64,000 nucleotides of DNA from Rostratula benghalensis (Eukaryota > Chordata > Aves > Charadriiformes > Rostratulidae), in contig VXAI01000301.1 in NCBI GenBank assembly GCA_013399305.1, positions 510,132-574,131 of the forward strand, written 5' to 3'. Position numbers and translations under genes: made by a program. The notes below the pieces were generated by a model. The model was not told where the DNA came from and made no database searches. It saw only the letters and a list, made by a program, of their open reading frames with translations. The stretch's first letter is position 1; every line of letters starts with the position of its first letter. This document shows positions 1 to 13,747 of this stretch, piece by piece.

Positions 1-662
1 GAGCAGCTTATTTGGATGCACGGCTGATATTTGAAACCATGGGTTTTGATTCTCATTCAGGGTGCTGTAAGGAGAAATCCCACTGGAATTCCTCTGAAAA
101 CTGGGTAAATGAGAGAAGAATCAGGCTTGTTTTATGCAGTTATTTCCTGAACGTAGATAAATGCAGATCACCTCATGCTCTTTATAAATTACATTATTCA
201 GCTGATGTATAACTCCCTTGTGGGAAGCCGCAGCCTGCAGAAGTAAGTCGAGATACAGTCGCAGCTGTTTTAATTTGCCTTGCATCTGTTTACTCGCAAA
301 GATATTAAAGGACAAAGTTTTACAAACCTAAACCTATTCTTGGTGGCTTAAGGAAGAGTTCCTGGGCCTATTTACATAGCCAAAGCGGCAAGATCTTCTG
401 TCTGCACACCTTGAGAGCTTTATATCAGGGAAATTGCCATCCCTACTCTAACACAAATGCTTTTCTGGTTAGGTGCCACCAGGGTTACTAATTGGGAACG
501 TTCCTTCCCTTTGTTTGCTTGTTTTGTGTCCTCTCAGTTGTGCATTGTCTGAGCTGTGAAAAGTGCATTTGTTCACAAAATGAAACTCAAGTGATTTGGC
601 CCCAGTGCAGCAGAAATTCAGACACTTGCCTTTACCTGTAAAAGATGATTTGTTCCAAGAGT

Positions 663-1376
663 TACAGGCTGCTTGTGGGTTTGTGTGGCAAGGTTTTGGT
701 AGCAGGGGGCTGCAGTGGTGGCTTCTGTGAGAAGCTGCTGAAGCTTCTCATAGCTTCAACATAGCTGTCCCTATGCCCGATAGAGCCCATGCCAGCCGCC
801 TCTGTGGACCCACTGCTGGCCAAGGCCAAGCCCATCAGCACGTCTGTGATAACATATTTAAGAAGGGGAAAACTGCTGCACCACAACAGCTACAGAGAGA
901 GAAATGACAATACGTGAGAGAAACAGCCCTGCAGACACCAAAGTCAGTGAAGAAGGAAGGGGAGGAGGTGCTCCAGGTGCCAGAGCAGAGATTCCCCTGC
1001 AGCCCATGGAGAACTGAAGGAGTCTGTGATCTCATGGAGAGCCCATACTGGAGCCGGCTTCTGGCAGGACCCTTGGACCCATGGGGAGAGGAGTCCATGC
1101 TGGAGCAGGTTTGCTGGCAGGACTTGTGACCCCATGGGGGACCCACGCTGGAGCAGTGTGCTCCTGTAGGACTTCAGTGCATGGAAGGGATCCATGCTGA
1201 AGCAGCTCATGAAGAAGTGCAGCCTGGGGAACAACTCATATTGGAGAAGTTCACGGAGAGCTGTCACCTGTGGGAGGGGTCCCAAGCTGGAGCAAGGGAA
1301 GAATGTGAGTAGTCCTCCCCCTGAGGAGGGAGGAGTGGCAGAAAGATTATGGAGACACCACACTGGTGGAATATAG
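663..1376 (+). mobile_element. LTR-like avian interspersed repeat with internal tandem units
   Basis: I recognise this as a dispersed bird repeat. It has a TATA-like ATATTTAAGAAGG segment (near 852) followed by a GA-rich part, then repeated blocks of the form TGGAGCAGG...GACTTGTGACCCCATGGG. The blocks start near 1049, 1101, 1149, 1198, 1242 and 1288, so the unit is about 44-52 bases. Layout and promoter-like part suggest an endogenous retrovirus LTR with adjoining leader. I see no gag, pol or env remnant next to it. The family name and exact ends are uncertain. Confidence 0.6.
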
Positions 1377-1885
1377 AGGTTAACAGTGAAATAGCTTTGT
1401 AATTGAAATATTTAGTCCTTTTAATTTCCTGAGGCAATTCTGTATTTTAGCCTGAGTGTGTTTCAGGGTAAGCCAAACAGTTTTGCTCATTGATCTATGA
1501 AGACAAAGTCTCTTATGCCCTCTCATATACTCACTAAATGCTGTGCTCTTCCAGGATCACCAGGCTAAGACACGTGATAGTTGTGGCAATCTGATGCAGA
1601 TGGCTGACTCCCACACACAATGCTTCTGCATCATTTTTGCTCGGAGAGTAGATGGGTGTTTGGGGTTATGTTGCCCTGCAGAGGTATTCTTCTAGGAATG
1701 GTTCATGGCAGAACGGAGTCTTGGCATAAGGCTAGTTGAAAGACTACCCTTCACACACATCTTATGAATGAAGAGAGGCACAAGGTTATATTTGCAAAGT
1801 TAGATGTTAAAAAACAGGATCCCTGAGCAAAAATTAAGCAAATCCCACTTGGAGTTCAGCGTGTGGGTCTGGGGCCCCTAATATA
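1377..1885. other. Intergenic, nothing recognised
   Basis: AT-rich sequence between the LTR-like element and the CR1 copy, without a coding or RNA signal that I can support. The same holds for 1-662. Confidence 0.6.
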
Positions 1886-2346
1886 AGAAGGACAAGGACC
1901 TGTTAAGTGAGTGCAGAAGAGGGCCATGAAGATGATCAAGGGATGGAGTACCTCTCATGTGAAGACAGGCTGAGAGAGCTGGCATTGTCCAGCCTGGAGA
2001 AGGTTCCAGGGAGACTTTACAGCAGCATTCCAGTACCTAAAGGGGGCCTACAGGAAAGGTGGGGAGGGGCTATTTATCAGGGAGTGTAATGATAGGATGA
2101 GAGGTAATAGTTATAAATGGAAAGAGGGGAGATTTAGATTAGATTTTAGGAAGAAACTCGTTACTGTGAGACAGTGGAACAGGTTGCTCAGAGAAGTTGT
2201 AGATGCCCCTTCCCTGGAAGTCTCCAAGACCAGGCTGGATGGGGCTGTGAGCAACCTGGTCTAGTGGAAGGTGTCCCTGCAGCTGGGTTGGAGCTTGGTG
2301 ATCTTCAAGGCCCCTTCCAACTCTAACCATTCTATGATTTTATGAA
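1886..2346 (+). mobile_element. CR1 LINE, 3' fragment
   Basis: This fragment is the 3' end of a CR1 non-LTR retrotransposon in sense orientation. It ends in AACCATTCTATGATTTTATGA, the diagnostic CR1 tail. A degenerate frame near 1907-2089 retains the last part of the reverse-transcriptase ORF (motif YLSCEDRLRELALSSLEK). The element is truncated at its 5' end, as is usual, and is inactive. Confidence 0.92.
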
Positions 2347-2639
2347 ATGACCCAGTTTTTCTAAAATCACCAAGAACCTGCACCCCTGATCGCCTCTGGT
2401 GTGTTATTTAGTGGACAATTTATGGGAAAAGCACTTAATCAGTGCCCTAATTAGACCACTTGTATTTAGGTGAATTTTGGCAGGCACTCAACTTGAATAA
2501 TTTGTTTGCAAAGGTCAAAGTTCTAAGATTACCAAGGTGGCATTTAGATAGGAACTTTTCATCAACTCTAACACTTTTTAAACTCTCAGAGAAGTTTCTC
2601 CCTTATTTTGTTGGAAGCTGCCTTGGGTAGAGTGGAACA

Positions 2640-2765
2640 GAAGGTATGATGTTAGTGCATTTAGCTTGAGACCCAGGAGAACCAAGTTCAATTTTCAGCT
2701 CCGCCATAATCTTCCCACACGACAGCTCATTGTTTCTGCTTCAGTTCATCATTTTTATTACTTTT
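2640..2765 (+). mobile_element. MIR-like tRNA-derived SINE remnant
   Basis: The order of blocks follows MIR. A GTTAGTGCA part comes first, then GAGACCCAGGAGA, then a B-box-like AGTTCAATTTT (2685-2695). CAGCTCCGCCATAA and a pyrimidine-rich CTTCAGTTCATC segment follow. The copy is strongly diverged. Assignment rests on resemblance to the MIR consensus from memory. Confidence 0.5.
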
Positions 2766-3012
2766 GAAACAGAGCTGAATAACTTTCTAGATTTCTTTTC
2801 AGACCATGAGTTGTTCAGCTCTGTCCACGAGTCACTAAAGGAAACCGAATAGTCTGAAAATATGTGAGGGTAGGATGGGAAGTATTTCGTGTCTCTGGGA
2901 AATAGGGATGACACTATTTCCTTACTTAGAGCTGTAAAACATAGTAAGATGGTAGTATCTTGGCCATTAAAGTACGATAGCTAAAAACAGAGGGTTTGGT
3001 TAACCATCTGGT

Positions 3013-3041
3013 ACAACAACAACAACAACAACAACAACAAA
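3013..3041 (+). repeat. (CAA)n microsatellite
   Basis: About nine uninterrupted ACA/CAA triplets. Confidence 0.95.
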
Positions 3042-4302
3042 TCTTTTACAATGGAAATCTTTAGTATTTGCTATGGAAGAGAGAAAATATCCAATTTTTT
3101 CATTTTTTGGAAATACTATGTCAATGGCAATAGAGTTCAAAAGACATCTAAGTACATGATTATGTAAAATTACAAACAAATAGTGAATATTGCTGAATCT
3201 TGGTCCAAATTTTATTGCAAGAAAACTCATTTTTAATACATATGTGAGGATTTAACATTAATTTTCCAGCATAATCAGGTAATGAAAAAATCAGCCACCA
3301 AAACTGCAAAAAATCCAAAGTATTTGTGATCTTAGTGAATTAATGACAAACTCTCTCAGAGGGGCCAGAATTTCACTTACAAGGTTTTAATTTTTCTCTG
3401 GTTTCTGAAGTTGTAAGTGAGAATGGAAGTGTAGCACACATGGATAATGTATTGGAAGAGATTTCATTTACTCATATTAGTGACCATAAAAATGGACTTT
3501 GAGTCTGAGGTTACAGTTTTTGGTTTGGGGTTTTTTTTTTGGTAGAGTATAAAATGTTTCAATGTCTTTAGTGTATCTAACATTCCCAGGGCTAGTAGGT
3601 CCTTAGATGAATTTGGCAATACATTTCACAATTTATTTTCCCTTACATTAGAGAAGTAATGCCAGCGTGCTTAAAAAATATTAAAAGTTATGTCTAAAAC
3701 ATGATTACTCAAAAAAGAAATCAATAAGAATTTATCTTACTAAGGCCTGCGAAAGGGCTGCAAAACTGAGTTTATTACAACACAATTCACAACAAATAGA
3801 TTGTTTTGGATTAGAACTGAGAACTGGTGATTGGAAATCCCATTCTAACATAGTTCTTGGAAGAATACTTAAAATGAAAGTGCTTGTCACCTATCGGTTG
3901 GAGAGAAATGTATTTATTAGGTTTTGATGAGGGAAAATATACACTACAGATGCATAACATTTCCTAGGGCAAATCTGTAATAACAGTCTCTTTGCCATGT
4001 TATAACAGCTGAATGGATGAAGGTGCACAAGTCAGCCTCCTTCCCCTCTCTACTGTCCCTTGGCCACTATAGTTGATCAAACTTGTGTATGGAGAGCTTT
4101 CAGTGGTGCCAAGTGTGTAGCACTGCTCTGTCCATGTCATTGAAAGAGACCTTTCATCTGCAAGAGAACCTACCAGGAAGGATTAGACCTTTTCAAGAAT
4201 CAGCCCCTAACTTTATAGCTGATGTCAGATATTGTACATGATGCAACTCTGATATTTTTGGAAAGAAGATTTTGTGGAAATAAATCTATCTGCAAACCTG
4301 TA

Positions 4303-4391
4303 ATCCATCCATCCATCCATCCATCCATCCATCCATCCATCCATCCATCCATCCATGCATCCATCCACCCATCCATCCAACCACCCATCTC
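4303..4391 (+). repeat. (ATCC)n microsatellite
   Basis: About 22 tetranucleotide units, pure for the first ~50 bases and interrupted toward the right end (ATGC, ACCC, AACC variants). The minus-strand frame reading WMDG repeats is only this repeat translated. Confidence 0.97.
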
Positions 4392-7300
4392 CTAGTTTCA
4401 AAATAGGGCTGATACTTCACATGGAGAAATTACGGACCACAAATGAATCTTAACATTTTAATCTTGACACCTTTGTGCAGTAAAATGGAGGTTTAAAGGT
4501 ATTGTGAGACATAGTTTTTCGTTGTTTGCATCACTTTAATGACTTTACATCAATCTATGAATTTGCATGTGAGTTTAATAGAAATGACAATTTTGCAGCA
4601 AGTTTTAGCTGTGTGCAGTTCAGGAATGAATTAATTTGTGAACTAATCTGCAGTTTTGACCTGTCCAATTACACTGCAATTAAAAAGTGTTATGAAATCA
4701 TAAATTACAATAGAAACCAAGTTCTGGGACTAGTCTGACTTCTGCATGTTTTGGGCACGACTGAAGTTTTGTGTCTTACCTTGCATCGCTGTAACTCTTC
4801 CAGGAACCATCTCAGGAGGAAAGTGAGTTAAAGTTCTTCATTAACATCTCTTTCATTTTATGGATAATGGAATGAAAACCTCTTCCATCCTTTCTGGGGG
4901 CTTAGATTACTTCTGGAATGACTCTGCACATTCACTTGCACAGGTGTCCTTCTGAGCCACCTCTCACAAGTTAATTTCTCACTGGGGAGTGGAAATGAAT
5001 ACTTCATATTTATGTTCCAGTATTTCTGGCTGTGACATAGGAACCAGTCACTTTGGAAAAACAAACCAAAACAAACAAAACAAGCATGATTTGGTTAAAC
5101 AAATTTGACTCACTAAAACACAAAATACTTACTTGAAGTTGGAGAAAATTTTTAGAATAAGTTTCATCGCTGTAACTCTGTCCAGAAAATATGTTAAAAG
5201 TTATATACAATTATGTAGACAAGAGATACAAAAAAAAATTTGCCTATCTGCTGAGGAAAAAGAACAGGGTTATTTTGCTTTTCTTGGTGTTCTATCAATG
5301 TTAATAGATAGCATTTAAATCATTCCACAGATTGACAAAGTCCACACGTAAGCACAAATTTCTACAGAATTCAATTTGTATCATATTTGCAGAATTGTTT
5401 TTAACCAAATATACAGAATTTTGAATGATTTATCATAATCCATTGCATTCCACAAGATTTTAGAATCACTTCAGTTGGATCATACTGATTATCAGTGGTG
5501 CTCTTAGTCTCTATGGGATTTGACAGCCCTTACCAGTGACAAAACCCACCCCCACTGACACTGGGACAGTCTTTATGAAATAACACGGTCTCATTAATGT
5601 TTGCTCCAGCACAGCATCCAGACGCTCTCCTTAGTCATGACTGAGTTTCATTCAGAGTGAAATGAAGAATCATAATATGGTGCAAAGACAAACAGTAAAA
5701 TTTATCTTCTCTTTGGCAAAATCATGATTTTACTTACAGCTTTCATCACAACATACTTAAAATTGCACTTGAGCTTACCAACTTATCTCCAGGCTTTTGC
5801 AGAGCTCTGCCAAGCACAGGTGTTATGACCCTACACAGGTATTTCTACAGTGGGTAGCAGGACAAGGTGCAAAATTATGCAATAGATGTAACTAACAAAA
5901 TGATGTAATGGTCTTTAAACTCTTAAACATCAGTTGTTCTAAAGTTCTTAAAAATAGATATTAAAAGGTGCATAAATCCATCTCTTTTTTCGGTCAACAC
6001 TTATATGTGTGCTTTAATTTCAGCTTGCATTTGAATCCTGTTAAGTTTATCACACTGGTGTCTTCCTGGGCAGGAGCCTGTAAGAAGTGTGTGAGGGAAG
6101 ATGCGAGCCAAGCTACAGGAACGTGCTGCTATCAGAATTTAAGTTTAACTTTCCTAGCAAAATATTATCAAGCAAATAAAACTAGTAGACAGCTGCAATG
6201 CCCCATTGCCTACCCTTACAGCCAAGATCATGTACTATTTCTCTTTTTCTGCCCAAACAAAAATGAGTACTGTTAATAGAAGTGGTAATGCATATAAACA
6301 GAACTTTTTCTCTCCAAAACAGTTTCATGAACATGAATTACAATAAAAAGAAATGTGCTCTTTGCAAATATCACAAAACATGGCCTTTACCTTTTTTGAC
6401 ATATTTTATAACTTCATACTGTCACATCCTGTGGAGTTGGGTAAATTGTTAGCATTAGCACCTTGGCAAAATACTTGTCTATAGAAATTGAATTTACCTT
6501 GGAAGAGGAAAAAAGAAATCCGTGTTATCCTGAGGTTTTGCAAGCTGCATCCTACCCTATGATAAAGGAGTTTTGCATCTGAAAATTTTAGTGAAAATTA
6601 AGAAAAACGATACAGTGAATACTGATATATATTTATTCTGTCACTCTAGTTGCAATTTCTGAAGCTCACGCTAATATTTTTTTTTCATGATCTCTAAGGT
6701 AGTTTGACTTTCAACCACCCAGGCAATTTCACAGGTCCTAAGTATCACTTAATAGGAATTTTATTGAATGAAATAAAGGTTGTTGCCCTCCCTTCAACAT
6801 TCAAAAGAAATTAGTGGTTAAAATTAACACATTTTTTTAAATGGTTATTGTCTTTTAACACTGAGCAGACACTAAGCCGGGAGGGAAATAGATGGGGTAC
6901 AGTGCATGTGACTTCCAAGTATATGAGGCCCTGTTTTCTATTTTATACACAAGAGAAAACACATGGATGGAGGACTTGAAACATGGAGAGGGACTCAGGG
7001 AACCAATCAGCCTTCATGTGTCTGAGCTGGGCAGCCAGAACATACAGGCAGGGCAACTCAGAAGAAGTGGGGCAACTCAGAATCAGTGGCTTTTTCTGAA
7101 AATGTTGACTCATTTTCAAAAGTGTGTGTTTTCCTTCTCTATGATTCTATTTCTAGACCAACAGATGCCAGTAACTTAATTTATTCTTCTTAGTTTTCAC
7201 ATCTTATACTCTGTTTGTGAAAGTTGTGCCCAGTTCTCCGCGCTGTTTTTGCTACTGCTGTAGATACTCTAAAAATAACATATGTGAGCATGATATTTTT

Positions 7301-7461
7301 AGTAATAATTTTAAATTACCTTGTCATTGGTTGCAATCACATTAATCATGTTGAATGTTTTTCGGTGCTCAAATAAATCTATGTACCTCCATGGGATCAC
7401 TGTTATAATGTAATACCCTCATCCTTTTTAATACAGGCCTTGGCTTTAATGAAAGAAATGT

Positions 7462-7790
7462 AAGATCATCGAGTTCCAACTCCCCTGCCATGGGCAGGGA
7501 CACCTCCCGCTAGAGCAGGTTACTCAAAGCCCCATCCAGACTGGTCTTGAACACCTCCAGGGATGGAGCAACCACAGCATCTCTGGGTAACCCGTTCCAG
7601 TGCTTCACCACCCTTGCAATGATGAATTTTTGTCTAATGTCCATCTAATCTAAATCTCCCCTCATTCTGTTTAAAACCATTACCCCTTGCCCTATTGCTA
7701 CACTCCCTCACAAGGAGTCCATCCCCATCTCCCCTGTAGGTCCCCTTCAGACACTGCAAGGCCATTTTAAGGAGGGACAGAGGCTGGGAG
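7462..7790 (-). mobile_element. CR1 LINE, 3' fragment (antisense)
   Basis: The plus strand shows the reverse complement of a CR1 3' region. It opens with AGATCATCGAGTTCCAAC, then GGGCAGGGACACCTCC, then the conserved CTCTGGGTAACCCGTTCCAGTG block. The diagnostic tail octamers are missing at the left edge. The element is therefore truncated or eroded at both ends. Confidence 0.92.
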
Positions 7791-7799
7791 ATGTTCTGA

Positions 7800-8060
7800 G
7801 TCATTGGTAGGGCTCCTACAGAACCTGGATTTTGTCCAGAACAGGTTTTGTCCCCCAGTGGAAGCCCACAGAGAGCAGCGACACAGATGCTGCCTGCATC
7901 CCATGGCTGGGAAAATCAATCCCCACCACGGAGAGCTGCTCCATTGGCATATAAGCACTGCTCCCATGGGTCAATTACTGCTGTGTAAAATAAACCTTAA
8001 CAAAGGTCTCCCTTGTGTCATTCTCCTACATGGCACAGTGCGTATTAATAAAATTTCTCT
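7800..8060 (+). mobile_element. Possible solo LTR fragment
   Basis: A moderately GC-rich block abuts the CR1 copy. It contains a TATA-like CATATAAG (near 7949) followed about 40 bases later by AATAAA (near 7989), the spacing expected of the promoter and poly(A) signal in an LTR. I could not identify terminal TG/CA ends or a target duplication, nor assign a family. Confidence 0.3.
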
Positions 8061-8833
8061 GTTTAACCAAGGGAACTGTCTGTCGTCCAGCTCTTTGCTA
8101 AGTTGCCATAAGTTTCTAATTTAATTGAGGATTCCTAAGTTAACAGCATTTTCTTATTTCAGGAGAAAAGTGGTCATTTTCTGTCTTGAATACGTCTCAC
8201 ACTAAATTCCTTTCCCATCAGTTAAGAGATACCTTTTGACATCTTTAAGCCACTGATATAATAACTTCTGACAGCATTAGTGTGCTTTAACCATGGCATC
8301 CTGGAATGCTACTGCTCATAAAAACGTAAGAGAAAATGGACATAATTTTTTAAAGTACACTGGAGGTGAAAAAGCATATATATTTATTTTAAAGGCATTT
8401 TAAAAATGTTTAGAAAATGCTGGCTGTAATTCAGCATCTTTTGTTGTGAGAAAGTGAGCTGTTATTTCTGTCACTTGCTGAGAACTCCTACCGTAATGAA
8501 ACAAACCTGTGCTTTGTGGCAGAGTCCTGAACCTCACAAAGATTAGGATGAAAACTTTCACATCCTTTTTGGAATTAGGGAAACCTGACTGTCTCAAAAT
8601 TATGGTAAATTCTGCAATTAAAAAATACTACAGCAAAGACTTGCATGCTGATATACTTGCTTTATTTAATGCTACATTAGGGCTTTCCTTAAAAATGCTT
8701 TTCAAAACCTTGCATGAGGACAGGAATTTTTTTCACTGCCAATATCTTGTCTAAATAGGAGCCCTCCAACAAGACATTTTTCGTTGGTTTACATAGAATT
8801 TTTTTTTTCACTATTTGGGACTCATTTAGTTAA

Positions 8834-8836
<3 letters not shown>

Positions 8837-8864
<28 letters not shown>
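8837..8864 (+). repeat. Poly-T run (28 T)
   Basis: Uninterrupted homopolymer, perhaps the tail of an eroded minus-strand insertion. No element is recognisable on its right side. Confidence 0.95.
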
Positions 8865-8867
<3 letters not shown>

Positions 8868-10509
8868 AGCAAAGATACCATGTAAGTAAACACAGCTAAT
8901 GAAAATTAGCCTGACAATATTCCTATCATGGAAACAAAAACTTGTGCATCGAAGAAAGTCTGGGCATTTATTAGGAGCTGGAAATCATCATGGCTCTTTG
9001 CTCATAGAAGCTTGATACATTTATGATCTACCAATATAAAATCACAAATCATATCTTTCCCTGCTTTGTATCACAGTGCTCAAAAATGCTGAGTGAGCAC
9101 CAAATGTGCACTCTGTTTACTTGCTACAATGCCTTAGACATCAGAAAAGGCTTTAGTTAATTACAATATTCCTATGAACTATGTTATAGGGGATCACCTT
9201 CCTCTTTGAAATCAACCGCATTTTGGTGCAGTGATATAATTTCTTTTCCATATTATTCATCTCATCCAAAACACTCTAACATCCCACTCTCTGTAAAATA
9301 TCTTTTAAATCAAATCACAGTTCCCAGAAATGCATTTGCAAAGTCTCCTGAAACATTTCTTCCAGGAGAGAAAAGCGTATCTTACCAAATTTCATCAGCA
9401 TAGCACTGCTCGTAATTCTACAACTCTAAACAATTAAATGAACACTTTAAAGAAAATTATAGCCTATTTATTGTGGCGATCTGAAAGTTTGAGTGTTCAA
9501 AGGTACTTCTTGCTATGAACTGATAACAAAAATTATTGGAAATTAAACTGCTCTACTCCTGAGCTCTATAACAATGTTAAGGGGAAATTGTGACATTAAT
9601 GCCTGTGATGATATTATAGCGGTTTCAGTACTTACTGTAGTTCATGACTATGGCCTGCAGGCTCTCTGAAGTGATGAACTATAATTCAGCAGCACGTGAG
9701 GCATTTTTATGTATGCAATAAAAGGCAAAGTTGGTCCCAGACCCTTTCTCTCTCTAAAAACCCATTGAACAGGGCTCCAGTCATCCCTCTCTCTCCCAGT
9801 AGTCACTGTGTTTCTGATCCTCCCAATCTCCACTTACTATTTTGTGAAGGTTAGTCAAGGATGTAGATTGAAAATATCAGTAAGTATTTTCTATGCCTTT
9901 TTAAATGAAAACTTTTTTTTTGTTTGTTAGGTTTTTTTGTTTCCAGCTCTCCAAAATATGCTGTTTTAACAGAACATCTAGGCATTTCTCTTGTATGGTT
10001 CCAGCTAATCTAGGATCCATCACTATGCCTTTGCACAGATGAAAGTGCCTTGAACTTCCAGAAACTGACTCTTTCTCCCAGAGTCAATAGTCCTAAAGTG
10101 TAGTAAAACCAGTGAATATAAATATCAACAATCTCTCATTTATTTTATCCAGAAATAAAATAATTCAAATAGATTTTAGAGGTATGATCTTGTTTATTTG
10201 TGTTTTGGTTTGGGGTTGTTTTGCTTTTATGATGGAGCTGTGTTTTGGTTTTAATTAGTACTTGCATTTAGAAAGACCTTGAGTTGGATTAAATCTTACT
10301 GATCTGTAATTCTTCGGTTTACCCCTTGAGTGTCTTCTTAAAAGAGCAGTAAAACACTTGCTCTACCCTAATCTTGCAATAAAGATTTTAGCAACAGATT
10401 ATATACCTCTGCTTGCATCTTCTCTTCTTAAACACTCACCTTGATTTTTATCAATAAAATCAGGTCTCAAAAGTACTTAAAAAGTGAGACAATTATTTTT
10501 ATCAGAACT

Positions 10510-10632
10510 TTGGAGCTGGGGAAATAGAAGCGCAGGGTGGTGAAGTGACTGTCTCAAAATCCACCAGGAGGTCAGTGTGAGGGCTGAGAACTTAGATTAC
10601 CATGTCCCAGTGTAGATCTAGGACTACCTCTT
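10510..10632 (-). mobile_element. MIR-like SINE remnant (antisense)
   Basis: The plus strand reads as a diverged reverse complement of the MIR core and head: a GAAATAGAAGCGCAGGGTGGTGAAGTGACT block, here described in two parts (10521-10536 and 10537-10550), then GGAGGTCAGTGTGAGGGCTGAGAA-like sequence (10567-10590). The match is to the consensus from memory. Confidence 0.5.
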
Positions 10633-13600
10633 TATCTGAACTTCTGTTGGAGCTTCACTGCAAATTCCTTCTAGTTTCCCCTTACGTTATTCATTTTAGT
10701 GCTGTTTTGGACACATGACTTTAATACTGCCCACTATTAGAACAAGGAGGTTCATCTGTATTCTCTCAGATCAGCTGCAATATAAAAAACATGTAACTTC
10801 TCAGCAACACCTGTAGGTTTCTTGATTTTCTTCAAACTCTTTGAGAGTTTAGCTCAGTTTCCCCCAAAGTGTGACCCATCAGATGGATCCAGCCAGCCTA
10901 AGAGTTTTCCCAGCCCACAACCTGATTGATTCTGACGCCTCTTTTCCCAGCACCCGCAGGCATTAGCAAGGAGTGGGATGGTGGTTGAAGTCATGGTTTT
11001 GCCAGCCTGTGACGTGTTCCCTGCCTCCTTCATTCCCTCTCTACACAGCCCTTTCATCAACACATGACTGGGTAGATGTGCCTCTATCACATGGCAAAAA
11101 TTATAGCATCTCCCACTAAATTAGGGGTGTGTTTCTCATTCTAGGAGTCCACTGGAAAATGTGGATAGATGTTGCTTGTGTGCTACAGCATCTGATAAAT
11201 GTATTTCATTCTCAACTATTTGATGCCTGGATGCCCTTCTGCTGTGATTCTGGTGCCTGTTGATGTCAGCTGTGCCTCCTTTACCTCTTAGATATAGGAC
11301 ACAGCACTTACTGCTCCACTGCTGGCAAGGTGCCTCGCATGAGAAATGTGTCTTGCTGGCTTTGCGAAGTAAATCTGATATGAAAATGTTTGCTTGGCTG
11401 ACTTCATAGAAAACAATAAATAAAACTCTTAACTCAGATCTCTCATTTAGATTAATATTCCTGTCTGGTTCAAAGCACATGACTTGTCCCTGTGTTCTTC
11501 CAGCAAAATCCTACTGCCTGCAAAGCAATTCCCTACCTGTATCGGGCTTCGATTCTATTTGAGTCTTTTTATGAAGTACCTCACTTAGTCTCACTCTTCA
11601 AGTTTAAAATTTGCTTAAATGTTTTCCTTTGCGTCTGTTTCAGTCCGAAAGGAGGCAAATGCACATTTTTATTAGATGGCCTACTTTAAAAGATGGCTTA
11701 TTTTAAAAGCAGCTGTGACAGATTTTTTCAGATAATCTTTATTCCCTTCCTAAATCTTCCTGTTTCTTGGAAAGATTCTCTTTCCCTTAGTTCCACTTAC
11801 CTCCTTACTTGCAAGTTTCTGGAACAGAGGAGAAGCGTGTACTGAGCTGGGAAACCCAAAAGACTCACTGTTGCAAATCACCTCTGTGAACAAGGAGGGG
11901 TTCAGATGTGCATTGAAGTATTTTCCTAAAATTTCATTTCACTGAGAATTTTGTTTCAAAAAAGACTGTAAGATATTTCCTTTATACAAAAACTTGTTTT
12001 TGTAATTTACTATAGCTGTTCCCATTCCATCAATAAGAGTCAAATGATAATTTTAAGGTCAAAACAGAATAGAGATTCAGTATATCTAAATCTTTTTCTC
12101 ATTCTAACAAGAATTTTCTCTGGGACTGTGCTATAAATCACTTGTCAAGTATGTCTGTATCCAACACCACAGGCAACTATTGCCAGCAGTAAGAAATATT
12201 AGTAAATGGTAACGGAAATACCTCAGTAAATACTTCAGACTTTTTTCTTATGGCCTCCTTTAACTCACATGTAAAAGGGAGCTAACATATTTTCTGACAT
12301 ACTGATGTGTTTAATTTGCCACTCACTGGAGAAAGCTTTTGGAGCCTCCAGAAAATATTGTAGAAATGCTATAGAAATGTGGAATTATTATTTTTCAGAA
12401 TAATCATGCTTACTTACAAAGTTGCATGGAATTAAGTAAAATTGAAGTGACAAATGCTCCACATAAATTCTGTGTTAGAAAATGTATTTTAGAATTTAGA
12501 AGGACTTAATGGTATCTATTGTATTTTCAAAGCAAAATTAAAGTTGATCAATTTGTTGGAATGGCTGAGCAAGCCTAAGGAATAATTATAACTTTTTCTT
12601 AAATTCTATATCACTTTTCCTATGAGAATGATGGAACCATGTTGAGATTTTTGAGCCCATTAGGCCTTCTGGTAACAATTCTGATGAAGATTTCTCATAG
12701 AAAAATACACAGATGGAAAGGTTTGTTATGATCACAGTTGGATGAAAACCATCCTAGGGATTTGCAAATGGCAATTGGCAGAAAATACGCAAATTATTAT
12801 TCTGATGTAGTATATCTGAAAATAAAATTGTTATGAGTTATTAATTTTTATAGAGACTTCTTCCTCACTATTTATTTGTTTCATGTTGCTTTTCTGGAAG
12901 TCATAAAGTGACAAAAGAACCTTCCTATAGGGGCTGAAATTACTGTAATCTTGAATGGAGGTGGGACTTCGTATATCTTGTATCTCTAAACTAACTGAAA
13001 AGGAAAATGGAATTAGAAATATTCCTTGATGGAAATAACTACTACTTTAATGGTACACATGGAATAATGTCAAAGAGTGTTTAATGGTGAGTTATCACTT
13101 CAGACACTTGGAATCAGTAGGAAACATTGGCAAGCTACATGGAAATCTGCTCTACTGAGAGATTATTACCAACTGTGAAAAAAACATTTTTTTTCATTCT
13201 ATCCCTAAAACATAATAAAAATATGCAATACTAGATGAGAAGAGATCCCAAGTCTGAAAACAGCCTCACTGGACGAAAAAGATGACAGTGGTGATGGAGG
13301 TTACATCTATAGGAGGGAGCATTTAGGATCAGATCTTTAAGAATGTGACCATCTGTTAAATACACAAAATGAGAGGAAAACAAGAAAACTGACATTTCTA
13401 ACAACTGACATCATTAAAGAAACATACATCATGGCATGGAAAACTAATGAATCTGTGTCTATTATCCTCAGACGTTTATCTCAGTTCTAGAAATAAATGA
13501 CAAGAGTAAAAGTTTTTACTTGGTGTTTTGGCTGAGCTCTGTGCCGGTATGGGCAGTGCAGGCTTTACTAGGAGGCAGGACACATGAGTCTGATCTTCCC

Positions 13601-13747
13601 ACTGCTTCTGAGAGTGCTTCAATCCAGCCAGGAAGAAGTGCAATGCTGTCAGCAAGACAGTCATTGGGTAAAATACTGAGTCTTTGCAGAAGTCATCACA
13701 ACTCTGTTCTCTTGACTGTCCTTGGTGATGGTAATACAGTTCTGGTT

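Larger units (their letters stand above)
2766..7461. other. Intergenic, AT-rich, microsatellites only
   Basis: Apart from the (CAA)n and (ATCC)n tracts I see no gene. Open frames here (the longest is 102 codons at 5968-6276) are not recognisable, lack typical coding composition and have no splice context. Confidence 0.6.
8061..13747. other. Intergenic, no gene seen
   Basis: AT-rich sequence holding the poly-T run and one MIR-like remnant. Frames of up to 114 codons (11136-11480, minus) have no recognisable product. Confidence 0.6.

Noticed and set aside
4200..4388. Frame encoding WMDG repeats
   Set aside because: It is the (ATCC)n microsatellite read as protein.
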